DNA from: Candidatus Omnitrophota bacterium
GTDB lineage: Bacteria > Omnitrophota > Gorgyraeia > B26-G9
Assembly: GCA_018895275.1 (NCBI GenBank)
Contig: JAHIOQ010000157.1
Coordinates: 1-46,372 of the forward strand
DNA: 46,372 nt
Direction: 5' to 3'
The position numbers and the translations under genes are program-made. The first letter of the stretch is position 1. Each line of letters begins with the position of its first letter. Shown here one piece after another: positions 6,502 through 15,339 of the stretch. The notes under the pieces are model-generated. The model had not been told where the DNA came from. It ran no database searches and saw nothing but the letters and a program-made list of their open reading frames with translations.

Positions 6502-8364
6502 CTACTGCTCGCTATCTTCTTTGTCGATATCCGCCAGCTCGCGGTTGAATTCTTCCCGGCGTGATTCATAGTCGCGGAATACCGCGTCAAGCTTCGCGTA
6601 TTGCGCGTCAATCCCCCGCGGCAGTTCCTTGCTAAGGCGGCTAAGCCCGGCAATCGCCGCAGGGTCGCAGCGTTGCGCGGCAATAATCAGCCCTTCATTC
6701 GTCTTACGTAACTCTTCTTCCAGGCCGCTGATCCTCTTTTCCAGATGCTCAATCTCTTTCTCCAACGGAGCCAGCACGCGGGAGCGTTCCTGGCGCAGCT
6801 GCGCGCTGCGGCGTTTGCGTAGCTGCCGCTGCGTTAGGGCGTTAGCCTCCGATACCGCCATCTTCGAACCAAAGTCTTCATCCTGCCAGCCGACCTGCTC
6901 GAGAAAATCACGGTAACCGCCTTCGAAACAACGCGCTCCGTTTTCGTCGAACACAATCAGTCGTTCGGCAATGCGTTCCAGAAAATACTCATTATGCGTC
7001 ACCATAATCACCGAACCTTCAAACGCCTCAATTGCCGCGCACAATGCCTCGCTTGATTCCATATCCAGATGGTTGGTCGGCTCATCAAGAAGCAACAGAT
7101 TGCACGGTTTCATCAGAATCTTTCCCAGCAGCACACGGCTTTTTTCTCCTCCGGATAGAACGCGCACCGGCTTTAACGCCAGGTCCTGGCTGAACATAAG
7201 CGCGCCGCTGACCGCGCGCGCCCTCTGCGGCAGGCTGTTCGGGGCCGCGCTCATGATTTCTTCCAACACCGAACGCTCCGGGTTTAATTGCGCAACATTA
7301 GCCTGCGCGTAATAACCAACCTCCAGCTTCGGATGCGGCTTAATCACTCCGCTTACCGGCGGCAACTCTCCGGCAAGCAGCCGCAGCAAGGTCGACTTAC
7401 CTTTGCCGTTTTTCCCGATTACGCACAGGCGTTCCTTTCTGCCTGCGTTAAAAGAAATATCTTCAAATAATCCCGGCCGGCTTTTATCATAAGAAAATCC
7501 CAGGCCCTCAACACTGAGCATTACCGGCGCGGCGAACGCCGCGGCCGTAAAAGAAAAATCCAGTGTCTCGACCGAATCAAGCTTTTCCTTTATTTGCTGT
7601 TTTTCCAGGGTTTTAATCCGGGACTGTGCCATTCCGGCCTGGCGCGCCTTGGCGCGGAACTTACTGATAAACAACTCTGTCTTGCGGCGCTTGCGCGCAT
7701 CACGCAAACGGGTCTTTTCATACACGTCCTCTTCCTGGACAATCTGTTGATAAAAGCGTTCCGTTGTGCCTTTTATCTTGCGCACACTGCGGCGGTGAAT
7801 ACCGACGATATGCGTGACAATCGTGTCCATAAAACCGCGGTCATGCGTAATCAGCACCAGCTCTGCGCTCCATTCCCGTAAAAAGCGGATAAGCCAGCGG
7901 ATCGCGACCACGTCAAGATAATTATTGGGCTCATCAAGAAGCAGCAGGTTTGCCTCGGATACAAGGATCTTCGCCAGGTTAATCCGCACCTGAAACCCTC
8001 CGGAGAATTCCCGCGGATGCCGCTGCATATCCGCGTTGGAAAATCCCAGGCCGTGCAGCACCTTTTCCGCCTTCCAAAAGGCATCGCGTTCATTTTCCAG
8101 CAGGCCGAGGCATACCTCGGCGAGAACCGTATCTTTAGAAAAGCGGATGGTTTGTTCCAGCCAGCCAATGCGGTAGTTCTTCGGTACAACTACCGTTCCC
8201 GCGTCAGGATGCAGTGTCCCGTTGATCAGCGAAAACAAGGTCGTCTTGCCGTGGCCGTTGCGCCCGACAAGGCCGATCTTTTCATTACTGCCGATCGTAA
8301 AACAGACATCCCGGAAAAGCTCCTGCTCCGCGAATGATTTGGAAATATTGCGTAATTCAACCAT
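6502..8364 (-). CDS. ABC-F family ATPase (Uup/YheS type)
   Basis: 620 residues with two ABC cassettes and no membrane segments, as in ribosome-associated ABC-F proteins that act on the E-site to release stalled or slow ribosomes. Cassette 1 has Walker A GRNGHGKTT, signature FSGGFQ and Walker B LLLLDEPNNYLD. Cassette 2 has GKNGKGKST, LSGGEKSR and LLLLDEPTNHLD. A basic linker of about 80 residues separates them, and the C-terminal 100 residues are a coiled coil (QLRKRRSAQLRQERSR ... HLEKRISGLEEELRKT). The first signature, SGGF rather than SGGE, is a known variation. It begins 8 nt after the histidine kinase remnant ends, but with little ribosome site. A housekeeping translation factor or mild antibiotic-protection factor are both possible. 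Confidence 0.9.
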   Translation of the reverse strand: MVELRNISKSFAEQELFRDVCFTIGSNEKIGLVGRNGHGKTTLFSLINGTLHPDAGTVVVPKNYRIGWLEQTIRFSKDTVLAEVCLGLLENERDAFWKAEKVLHGLGFSNADMQRHPREFSGGFQVRINLAKILVSEANLLLLDEPNNYLDVVAIRWLIRFLREWSAELVLITHDRGFMDTIVTHIVGIHRRSVRKIKGTTERFYQQIVQEEDVYEKTRLRDARKRRKTELFISKFRAKARQAGMAQSRIKTLEKQQIKEKLDSVETLDFSFTAAAFAAPVMLSVEGLGFSYDKSRPGLFEDISFNAGRKERLCVIGKNGKGKSTLLRLLAGELPPVSGVIKPHPKLEVGYYAQANVAQLNPERSVLEEIMSAAPNSLPQRARAVSGALMFSQDLALKPVRVLSGGEKSRVLLGKILMKPCNLLLLDEPTNHLDMESSEALCAAIEAFEGSVIMVTHNEYFLERIAERLIVFDENGARCFEGGYRDFLEQVGWQDEDFGSKMAVSEANALTQRQLRKRRSAQLRQERSRVLAPLEKEIEHLEKRISGLEEELRKTNEGLIIAAQRCDPAAIAGLSRLSKELPRGIDAQYAKLDAVFRDYESRREEFNRELADIDKEDSEQ

Positions 8365-8372
8365 GGAATATC

Positions 8373-9190
8373 TTATTTACCCGCAGGCAAGGTAAATCTT
8401 ACCGCCGTACCTTTGCCTTCTTCGCTGTCTATCCATATACGGCCGTCCAATTCTTCCACTGCCAATTTACAAAAAGTCAGGCCTAAGCCGCTGCCTTCTC
8501 CGGCAACCCCTAAATTCCTGTTTTTCAATTGAACGAATTTATCGAATATCTTATCCGTCATATTTTTCGGGATTCCCGGGCCTTGATCTATAACGCTAAA
8601 CTTGACCGCTGTATCCGTGTCCGTATTGACAATAACAGATACTTCCGAACCTTCCAGGCTTACTTTTATCGCGTTACTCAACAAGTTCACCAGGACACGA
8701 ACCATCACTCTATAATCCGTATAAAAAGTTTCTCGTTGTGTCTCAACGCGTTTTTCCAATTTTATCTGCCGGCTTTTTGCGAACACCGATACTTCATCCA
8801 GCGCGCTTTCCAACAGTTTTTCCACGTTGACCTCTTTTATTTCCAAGCTCATCTTTTTGTTCTCCAAGCGTGATAAATCGAGGATTGAATTAATCAGCGT
8901 AGCCATTCTTTTAGTCGCCGCCTTACAGGCATTGACATCCTCCTTCTGCCGCTCGGTCAACCCCCGGCTATCGATCAGCAGCAGATGATCAAGAATTATA
9001 GAGATAACCGCTATCGGATTGCGCAAATCATGGACAATGAACTCCATAAGTTCTTTGCTTTTTTTCTGAAAGACCCGAACTCATAGCCGGTAACATAGTC
9101 TATGTATCCGGTAAGCAGCACGAGAAACAAGCTTGATATGGTACTGAATATTTTTATATCTTTAAGAAAATATCTTTTAAAACGTTTCAT
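8373..9190 (-). pseudogene. Histidine kinase with a frameshift between membrane segment and kinase core
   Basis: From ATG 9047 the frame encodes a 224-residue kinase core: H-box EFIVHDLRNPIA (phospho-His), then the ATP-binding domain with N-box NLLSNAIK, DQGPGIP and GSGLGL. A second frame from ATG 9190 encodes a membrane-anchored start: MKRFKRYFLKDIKIF, a hydrophobic stretch and GYIDYVTGYEFGSF. The two frames meet at a run of seven A (minus strand, about 9060-9068). One extra A would join them as FRKKSKELMEFIVHDL into one protein of about 270 residues. Causes could be a real mutation, an assembly error in the homopolymer, or slippage during translation. The large kinase ends about 60 nt upstream, so both could have worked in one pathway. 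No response regulator gene is next to them. Confidence 0.7.
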
Positions 9191-9250
9191 TTTAAGAACC
9201 TGTACCGTTTAACTGCTATTCCGAAATTAAAACCCTTTTGGGAAAGCCGA

Positions 9251-12073
9251 TCAATCTTCCTGTTTCGGCAGGGATAGATAAAAGGTTGCTCCCTCTCCCA
9301 CCTTACCTTCAGCCCAGACCCGGCCTCCGTGCATCCCGACCAATCGCTTTACCAGAGAAAGGCCTATTCCTGTCCCCTGGAATTCATCTGGCGAATGCAC
9401 CCTCTGGAAGATAATAAACAGCTTATCGATATATTTCATGTCAAATCCCGCACCGTTATCTTTAACATAATACACATTTTCTTTTTCTTCCGCCCATCCG
9501 CCGGCCTCTATCTGCGTTATCTCGCGCTTAGCCGTGAATTTCAGGGCATTAGTCAAATAATTCAAAAAAACCTCTTTCAGTAATATCGGATCAGCATATG
9601 CGTCCGGCATCGCCTTTATCTGAAAATTAACCTTCCTCCCGGAAAGAGTTTCTTGAATATATTCATATGTCTCTTCTAACAACCCCTGCATATTAATCCC
9701 GGTTTTTGAGACTTCCATCTGCTGATAATAAACCATGGAAATAAGTTTATTAATAACCACTTTCATGTTTTTCGCATTCGCCGTAATCCGGAAAAACAAA
9801 TCCTGGCATTCCTGGTCAAAAAATTTATCCTTGCCTGATTTTGCAATTTCCCGGGAAAAAGCCTCAATCGCCCGAAGCGGCGCCTGGAGATCATGCGATA
9901 CCGCACAACAAAACACCTCCAAATCCTGCGTACGCTGTTTTACCAAATTCTCAAGATGATCCCGATGAGTACCCAGTTCTTGTTCCATTTTCTTGTGCGC
10001 CGTAATATCGCGCCCAAAGCTAACCGTACCGACACTTTTACCGTTTTCATAAATCGGCGCGGTGTTCACCGATAACATAAAATTCGAACCGTTTAACCCG
10101 CAAACCAGAACTTCATATTGCTGCGGTTTACCGTTTAACGTCTCAATAAAAATATCGGTTATCCTGGGTAAAGTTTCGGGAGGTATCATTGGCGCAAAAC
10201 TTTTACCCAACACATCCGCTAATTTATACCCGCTGGACTCTTCCGCCTTTTTATTAATATAAGTAAAATTTCCATTCCGATCCAGAACCCAGATAAGGTC
10301 ATTGGAGTATTCGACCATGACGCGGTATTTTTCTTCGGCTTGACGTAATCTTTCTTCTGCCTCTTGATGCAACAGAGCTATCCCGATACAATTTCCGACT
10401 TCTTCAAAAAATTCTATTAATCCCGGAGTAAGCATATTTTTGCGTTTATCATTCAACTGTAAAAGCCCAATAATGTTATCATCCGAGCGCAGCGGGATAA
10501 GCGCAACAGAATCATATCCTTCGCCATTACAACGGTTGCGCGTCCTGGCCTCCGGGGTAGTTGCCAAAAGCTCGGTTGTGCAATTGGTCCAAAAGCTTCC
10601 CCTTTGGGTAAAAAAAGGTTTCTTTGGGTCAGTCCTGCCGCAAATTATATTTCCGCACATACATTTAAGATAAGGATTCCCCTGTGAGTCGCGAATTAAT
10701 TCGCCTTTCTGATCGCGGCCACAAAGATACGTTTCTGCCTTTACAAATTCTTCGGGAAATCCGTTTGTTTGATAATAAGGGAAGTCCTCTCCCTCTTTAA
10801 CCCTTATGCCAATAGCATCGAATTGGATAAATTCCTTAATCAAAGTGATGATTTTTTGGATTGTATTTACCTTTGGAGCTCTTTGGTTAAGCACGTCTAA
10901 TATCCGAACCAATAATGCTTGACGGGCCTCCATCTGCCTGCGCTCGGAAACCTCTTGATTAAGCCTGACCACCGAAACCGTTGATTTCCTTAAATCCTGA
11001 ACCATCGTCTCAAATGCCCCGGATAGCTGTCCGATTTCATCCTTCCTTGTTTTGTCGTATTTAATCTCTATATCAAGATCTTCATTAGCGATCCTTTTTA
11101 CAATCCCGGTCAATTTTAATAGCGGCCTTGAAAGTGCCGTGCCGAAAATCCAGGCGGTTAAAATTATCACGGCAAAAATTATGCCGAGCAAAAACAGAAA
11201 TAGATTTCTTAATTTTAGAATCGGAGCAAGCACCCGCTCCTTTGCCACGGACACAAGAAAAAACCAATTGTTTCCTGTAAAATCCCCATATCCTTTTTCC
11301 GGCACGTAGGCGGTAAGAAATTCACCTTTAAGGGCCGGCAGATGCTCAAAAACCGTACCTTCTTCTCCGTTCAAGGCCTTTTTCATCGCCGCAGATTCCG
11401 GTAATTCTTTTAATATCCGCTTTTTAAAATCTTCCCGGTTTGAATAAATCAGCCTTCTTTTTCCATCAATTATAAACGCCTGTAATCCGCCAAACTTTAT
11501 GTTTTTAAGTATACGGTCAAACTGCGCGATATTAACTCTACCCACAACCGCGCCGATCAGCCCTTCTTCTTTAGCGCCATAAACCGGAGCGGCAAAAAAT
11601 ATAACCGGAACTTTTCGTTCCGACCCAAACCGGATATCATTACCGGCGGAAATTTTCCCATTTAAAACATCAAGCCAGAATCCCTCTATTGGATGCTGAG
11701 TACCGATACCAATGTTGTCGGTATCAGCTATTCTTATCCTGTCTGAATTAAAATAAGATAGCGAATCAAAATTATGTTCATTTTTTTTACGGGCTAGATA
11801 TTGCTTGATGTCTTCAGCCTTGTTTTCTTTATTGGTCAGAGCTCCTGATTGAGAAAAATCAATGATACAATTATAAAATCCTGCTAAGATAATATCGACT
11901 TCCGTCATAAGCGCCGCGGTTTTTTGAAGATATCTCTCTTTTGCTTCGGATATCAAAGCGCGCGTTAAAAAATTAACTAAAAAACAGGCGCAAATACTTA
12001 TAAGCGTCAGCATCGTAACCGCGAACACGATGCTCAATTTTATTTTTATGGATAAATCTCTAAACCATTTCAT
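9251..12073 (-). CDS. Multi-sensor histidine kinase: Cache-HAMP-GAF-PAS-HisKA-HATPase
   Basis: About 940 residues from ATG 12073 (AGAAGG about 10 nt upstream); a GTG at 12094 overlapping the previous stop is an alternative. In order: membrane segment (about 12-35), an extracytoplasmic Cache-like sensor (to about 285), a second membrane segment, HAMP (about 320-370), GAF (about 395-575), PAS (about 585-705, VMVEYSNDLIWVLDRNG), HisKA with H-box VSHDLQAPLRAIEAFS, and the HATPase with N-box NYLTNALKFT, DNGAGFD and GTGIGLSLVKRL. The GAF domain holds a cysteine-rich insert (LCGRD, KCMCGNIICGR, WTNCTTE, RNRCNGEGY) that could bind a metal or act as a redox sensor. The bacteriophytochrome-like H-box context is common in stand-alone hybrid networks. 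It is in an operon with the DUF3820 gene and precedes the broken kinase. Confidence 0.9.
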   Translation of the reverse strand: MKWFRDLSIKIKLSIVFAVTMLTLISICACFLVNFLTRALISEAKERYLQKTAALMTEVDIILAGFYNCIIDFSQSGALTNKENKAEDIKQYLARKKNEHNFDSLSYFNSDRIRIADTDNIGIGTQHPIEGFWLDVLNGKISAGNDIRFGSERKVPVIFFAAPVYGAKEEGLIGAVVGRVNIAQFDRILKNIKFGGLQAFIIDGKRRLIYSNREDFKKRILKELPESAAMKKALNGEEGTVFEHLPALKGEFLTAYVPEKGYGDFTGNNWFFLVSVAKERVLAPILKLRNLFLFLLGIIFAVIILTAWIFGTALSRPLLKLTGIVKRIANEDLDIEIKYDKTRKDEIGQLSGAFETMVQDLRKSTVSVVRLNQEVSERRQMEARQALLVRILDVLNQRAPKVNTIQKIITLIKEFIQFDAIGIRVKEGEDFPYYQTNGFPEEFVKAETYLCGRDQKGELIRDSQGNPYLKCMCGNIICGRTDPKKPFFTQRGSFWTNCTTELLATTPEARTRNRCNGEGYDSVALIPLRSDDNIIGLLQLNDKRKNMLTPGLIEFFEEVGNCIGIALLHQEAEERLRQAEEKYRVMVEYSNDLIWVLDRNGNFTYINKKAEESSGYKLADVLGKSFAPMIPPETLPRITDIFIETLNGKPQQYEVLVCGLNGSNFMLSVNTAPIYENGKSVGTVSFGRDITAHKKMEQELGTHRDHLENLVKQRTQDLEVFCCAVSHDLQAPLRAIEAFSREIAKSGKDKFFDQECQDLFFRITANAKNMKVVINKLISMVYYQQMEVSKTGINMQGLLEETYEYIQETLSGRKVNFQIKAMPDAYADPILLKEVFLNYLTNALKFTAKREITQIEAGGWAEEKENVYYVKDNGAGFDMKYIDKLFIIFQRVHSPDEFQGTGIGLSLVKRLVGMHGGRVWAEGKVGEGATFYLSLPKQED

Positions 12074-12093
12074 TTTTTCAGCCCTTCTTACCA

Positions 12094-12327
12094 CTATTTA
12101 TCCTGTTTTTGTCCTGGCCTAATCGGTTTAAGCAAATATTCCAGACCATTAAGCTTGATCTCATAAACCGATTGGAGCATATTACCCAGCTCGTCCTGTT
12201 TAAAGCCTTTTTGGGAAAGCCAGACAAGATACGGCTCAGGAAGGTCAATCAATAAGCAGCCCTTATATTTACCGAAGGGCATGCGCATCTGAACTAACTT
12301 TAATAAATACTCCTGATCTGGAATCAT
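12094..12327 (-). CDS. DUF3820 family protein
   Basis: A 77-residue protein with the conserved block MPFGKYKG, then DLPEPYLVWLSQKGF, LG, and YEIKLNGLEYLL. This matches the DUF3820 family, once named a putative quorum-sensing-regulated virulence factor; members are short, often resemble exonuclease-associated domains, and lack an assigned activity. The stop TAG overlaps the alternative GTG start of the kinase gene, so the two are cotranscribed. A promoter candidate lies about 45-75 nt upstream. Function unknown; the family call is firm. Confidence 0.8.
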   Translation of the reverse strand: MIPDQEYLLKLVQMRMPFGKYKGCLLIDLPEPYLVWLSQKGFKQDELGNMLQSVYEIKLNGLEYLLKPIRPGQKQDK

Positions 12328-12372
12328 ATAAGCTCTTTCAATAATGCTCCAAATAAAAACCCTCTGCGTTAT

Positions 12373-12401
12373 ATTCTATCAGTAGAGGGGCAAGAAATCA
12401 A
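12373..12401 (-). promoter_or_regulatory. Candidate promoter of the DUF3820-kinase operon
   Basis: TTGATT (12396-12401), a 17-nt spacer and TAGAAT (12373-12378) on the minus strand. It overlaps the 3' end of the DUF4186-like fragment, consistent with that fragment being non-functional sequence. Confidence 0.4.
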
Positions 12402-12556
12402 ATGTAACCAAATTTGAGAATAAAATCCCGCGCATGGCTTTCTATCTTTACCAGTCCGGCCTTTTGTATATACGCGCGGTCATGTCCTCCCAGCCTAAAA
12501 CTTGACCTGAATTTCGATTTGGCAAGCCGTTGATTAATATCATGCCTAATTGCCAT
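12398..12556 (-). pseudogene. DUF4186-like N-terminal fragment
   Basis: A 52-residue frame from ATG 12556 reads MAIRHDINQRLAKSKFRSSF, then FRLGGHDRAYIQKAGL and KIESHARDFILKFGYI before TGA. The RLA-S-FR-FRL, YI-x-KG/AG and I-x-x-HA-x-DFI pattern is that of the first half of DUF4186 proteins, which are normally about twice as long and continue with a Pro/Gly and Cys/His-rich part. That second half is missing. The upstream ribosome site is weak. Likely a truncated gene, possibly still a short peptide. It lies between serA and the DUF3820 operon. Confidence 0.6.
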
Positions 12557-12604
12557 ATCTTTAGGTTAATCTCCAAGCCAAAATTTTTTATCCGCACACA
12601 GAGA

Positions 12605-12635
12605 CACAGTCCTGCCTGCCGCAGGCAGGACTGTG
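12605..12635. terminator. Strong GC stem-loop after serA
   Basis: A near-perfect palindrome: 15-bp arms (CACAGTCCTGCCTGC and its complement) around one base. It lies 27 nt past the serA stop. On the plus strand it is followed by a T-rich stretch; on the minus (serA) strand there is no T-run. It could end serA transcription, protect the 3' end, or be a dispersed palindromic repeat (its core TGCCTGCCGCAGGCA is of a common type). Confidence 0.5.
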
Positions 12636-12661
12636 CGCGATTATTTTATTATTTTCCCCTG

Positions 12662-13831
12662 TTAAAAGCACAACAGCCTTACTTTCGACACGCTCTCGAC
12701 CTTGCAAATAGCCTTGACCAGGTCCTCCCCGGGCTTATTAGATACATCAAAAATACTGCAGGCATGATCCCCTTTGCTTTTATTGAGCATCTCGTTAATA
12801 TTAATGCCCGCGGCGGCAAGCACCGTAGCGATCTGGCTGATTATATTCGGGATATTCCTATGCATTACCACGAGGCGGAAATCCGTACTCTGGTCCAACC
12901 GGCAGTCCGGATAATTAACGGAATTTTTGATATTCCCCTTTTCCACAAAATCACGCACCTGATTGGCAATCATCACCGCGCAGTTTCGTTCAGACTCATA
13001 CGTTGACGCGCCCAGGTGCGGGATGGTGATCACATTTTTCATGGACAGGAGCTCTTCATCGGGAAAATCCGTGACATAACACGCGACGATACCATTTTCG
13101 ATTGCCTTGCGCAAATCATCGTTATTGACTATCCCGCCGCGGGAAAGATTCAAAATCCTCACCCCTTTTTTCACAATATTGAACTTTTCCGCGTTAAACA
13201 CGCCGCGGGTCTTATCTGTTAACGGCGTATGCACCGTGATATAATCCGCATCCAATATCGCCGCCTCCAGGCCTTCCGCGCGCTGTACATCCCGCGACAG
13301 CCCCCAGGCGGACTCCACGGAAATAAACGGGTCATAGCCGATTACCTGCATACCCAAATCCACCGCGCTGTTCGCCACCATTACTCCGATCTTTCCCAAG
13401 CCGATCACGGCAAGCCTCTTGCCCATGATCTCGCGTCCGGAAAAGGCCTTTTTATTCGCCTCAACCAGCGCCGGAACCTCCGTGCCCTTTCCCGGCAAAG
13501 AGCGCGTAAAATTAACCCCGTCGATAATGCCGCGGGAGGACAGCAAAAGCCCGGCAATCGTTAATTCCTTAACCGCGTTCGCGTTCGCGCCCGGGGTATT
13601 AAAAACCACAATCCCTTTCTCCGAACATTTGTCTACCGGGATATTGTTCACCCCGGCACCGGCGCGGCCCACCGCCAGCAAAGATTCCGGCAGGTCCATA
13701 TCATTCATCTTATAACTGCGCAGAAGAATCACCTCCGGATTATGCGTTTCCGTGCTTATTTCATAACTGTGCAGCGGAAACAACTCCAATCCTTCAATGG
13801 CAATCTTATTAAGCGTCAAAATCTTATTCAT
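12662..13831 (-). CDS. serA: D-3-phosphoglycerate dehydrogenase
   Basis: The first enzyme of serine synthesis: oxidises 3-phosphoglycerate to 3-phosphohydroxypyruvate with NAD. 389 residues from ATG 13831, chosen for AAGGAGG about 7 nt upstream; an ATG 27 nt earlier lacks this. The NAD-binding domain shows GLGKIG, and the catalytic triad is visible as Arg in NLSRGG, Glu in DFPDEE and His in IPHLGAST. A C-terminal ACT domain (about residues 316-389, MHRNIPNIISQIATVLAAAG) is the usual serine-feedback module; the intermediate ASB domain of long SerA forms is absent. It follows serC by 134 nt on the same strand, so the two consecutive pathway steps sit together. Confidence 0.95.
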   Translation of the reverse strand: MNKILTLNKIAIEGLELFPLHSYEISTETHNPEVILLRSYKMNDMDLPESLLAVGRAGAGVNNIPVDKCSEKGIVVFNTPGANANAVKELTIAGLLLSSRGIIDGVNFTRSLPGKGTEVPALVEANKKAFSGREIMGKRLAVIGLGKIGVMVANSAVDLGMQVIGYDPFISVESAWGLSRDVQRAEGLEAAILDADYITVHTPLTDKTRGVFNAEKFNIVKKGVRILNLSRGGIVNNDDLRKAIENGIVACYVTDFPDEELLSMKNVITIPHLGASTYESERNCAVMIANQVRDFVEKGNIKNSVNYPDCRLDQSTDFRLVVMHRNIPNIISQIATVLAAAGININEMLNKSKGDHACSIFDVSNKPGEDLVKAICKVESVSKVRLLCF

Positions 13832-13904
13832 GATGCACCTCCTTAATGAGCCCATCACTTAGAGAGCGAAGCTAACTAAGTAATTTGGGCGAATTAATCC
13901 CGAA

Positions 13905-13950
13905 GCTTGCCGAGGGAAATCCCACAAGGGATTTTCCTCGGCGTTCAAGC
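13905..13950. repeat. Stem-loop between serC and serA
   Basis: GCCGAGGGAAATCCC pairs with GGGATTTTCCTCGGC around ACAA, with outer GCTT/AAGC pairs. It lies 16 nt after the serC stop with no T-run. Probably an attenuating or mRNA-stabilising hairpin within the serC-serA transcript. Confidence 0.5.
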
Positions 13951-13965
13951 AAGGGATATTTCCTC

Positions 13966-15051
13966 TTATTTACGATTATTTTTTTCAAACTCTTCCATAA
14001 ACGAAACCAGCGCCTTAACACCGGCAAGCGGCATGGCATTATAGATACTCGCCCGCATCCCGCCGACGCTGCGATGGCCTTTAAGCGTCTTAAGCCCCTG
14101 CTCCGCGGCCTGTTTTACAAACTTCTCATCCAAAGCCGCATCCCCCGTCACAAACGGTACGTTCATCAATGACCTGTCTTCTTTTTTAACCGGGCTGCTA
14201 AAGAGCTTTGAGCCATCTAAATAATCGTACAAAAGCTTTGCCTTTTCCTTATTCATCTTCTCAATCACGCTAAGCCCGCCTTTTTCCTTTATCCATTCAA
14301 ACACCAGGCCGGCAATATATATCGAATAACACGGCGGCGTGTTAAACATCGAATCGTTATCCGCCTGCGTTTTGTAATTCAGCATCCCCGGAACATTTTC
14401 TCCGGCGCGGCCGAGGAGGTCTTCGCGGATAATGACCAGCGTCAATCCCGCCGGCCCGACATTCTTCTGCGCCCCGGCAAAAATCAAACCGAACCGGGAA
14501 ACATCAATCGGCCCGGATAAAATGTTGGAAGACATATCCGCGACCAGCGGCACGTTACCCGTATCCGGAATCTCCGTATAAGCCGTGCCGTATATGGTAT
14601 TGTTCGTCACAATATAAAAATAATCCGCGTCAGAAGAGAATTTCGCCTTATCAAGCTTCGGGATATAAGTAAAATTATCCTTCTCCGAACTCGCGACAAC
14701 ATTGACCTGCCCGAACCTTTTCGCCTCGCTAATCGCCTTCTTTGACCATTCCCCGGTATGCACATAATCCGCCTTTTTGTTCTTCGTCATCAAATTCATC
14801 GGCACCATCGCGAATTGCAGGCTCGCGCCTCCCTGGAGAAACAGAATCTTATAATTTTCCGGGATATTCATAATCTCTCTTAGATTCTTCTGCGCCGCGC
14901 CAAATATCTTCATAAAATCCGAGCCGCGATGCGACATCTCCATTACCGACATGCCGCAGCCTTTATAATCGAGCATCTCATCTGCCGCTTTCCTCAAAAC
15001 CTCCTTCGGTAAAACCGCCGGCCCCGCGCTAAAATTATAAATCTCTTTCAT
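13966..15051 (-). CDS. serC: Phosphoserine aminotransferase
   Basis: The second step of serine synthesis: converts 3-phosphohydroxypyruvate and glutamate to phosphoserine and 2-oxoglutarate using pyridoxal phosphate. 361 residues from ATG 15051 with AAAGGAG upstream; an earlier ATG at 15111 is less likely. The start IYNFSAGPAVLPKEVL is diagnostic for SerC. Also visible are LFLQGGASLQF, the DMSSN that positions the cofactor, and GAQKNVGPAG with the Schiff-base lysine. Near the end, GHRSVGGMRASIYNAMP gives the phosphate-binding Arg. Soluble, full family length. With serA it can make phosphoserine; no serB is seen in the window. Confidence 0.95.
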   Translation of the reverse strand: MKEIYNFSAGPAVLPKEVLRKAADEMLDYKGCGMSVMEMSHRGSDFMKIFGAAQKNLREIMNIPENYKILFLQGGASLQFAMVPMNLMTKNKKADYVHTGEWSKKAISEAKRFGQVNVVASSEKDNFTYIPKLDKAKFSSDADYFYIVTNNTIYGTAYTEIPDTGNVPLVADMSSNILSGPIDVSRFGLIFAGAQKNVGPAGLTLVIIREDLLGRAGENVPGMLNYKTQADNDSMFNTPPCYSIYIAGLVFEWIKEKGGLSVIEKMNKEKAKLLYDYLDGSKLFSSPVKKEDRSLMNVPFVTGDAALDEKFVKQAAEQGLKTLKGHRSVGGMRASIYNAMPLAGVKALVSFMEEFEKNNRK

Positions 15052-15104
15052 AATATTACTCCTTTCTTTACGAAACGTTCTGTCAAAAATTTTTACTTCT
15101 CTTT

Positions 15105-15182
15105 TAACCACAGATTACACTGATTGCACAGATAATAAAGATCAGCTTTTTACCACGAAAAACACCAAATACACGAAAAATT
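15105..15182. repeat. Periodic 'CACAGAT / CACGAAA' intergenic repeat, left block
   Basis: Tandem-like words every 9-11 nt: ACCACAGAT, TACACTGAT, TGCACAGAT, then ACCACGAAA, ACACCAAAT, ACACGAAAA. The block has counterparts in inverted orientation at 16201-16256 and a related one at 34476-34618. This kind of low-complexity repeat is frequent between genes of uncultured bacteria. The remaining stretch to 15339 holds no gene that I can see. Confidence 0.6.
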
Positions 15183-15339
15183 GCTCTGCTCACGTGTTTT
15201 CAAAGAAAACACTCATTTTATTCAATGTGAAGCCAACAAGAAAAATTCATTTTTCTTTTGATTCATCATTGAATAAAATTATAGCCGCAAAGCGGCTTTG
15301 AGCATATAATACTATACTAATCTTCTTGTCCATTTCGTG

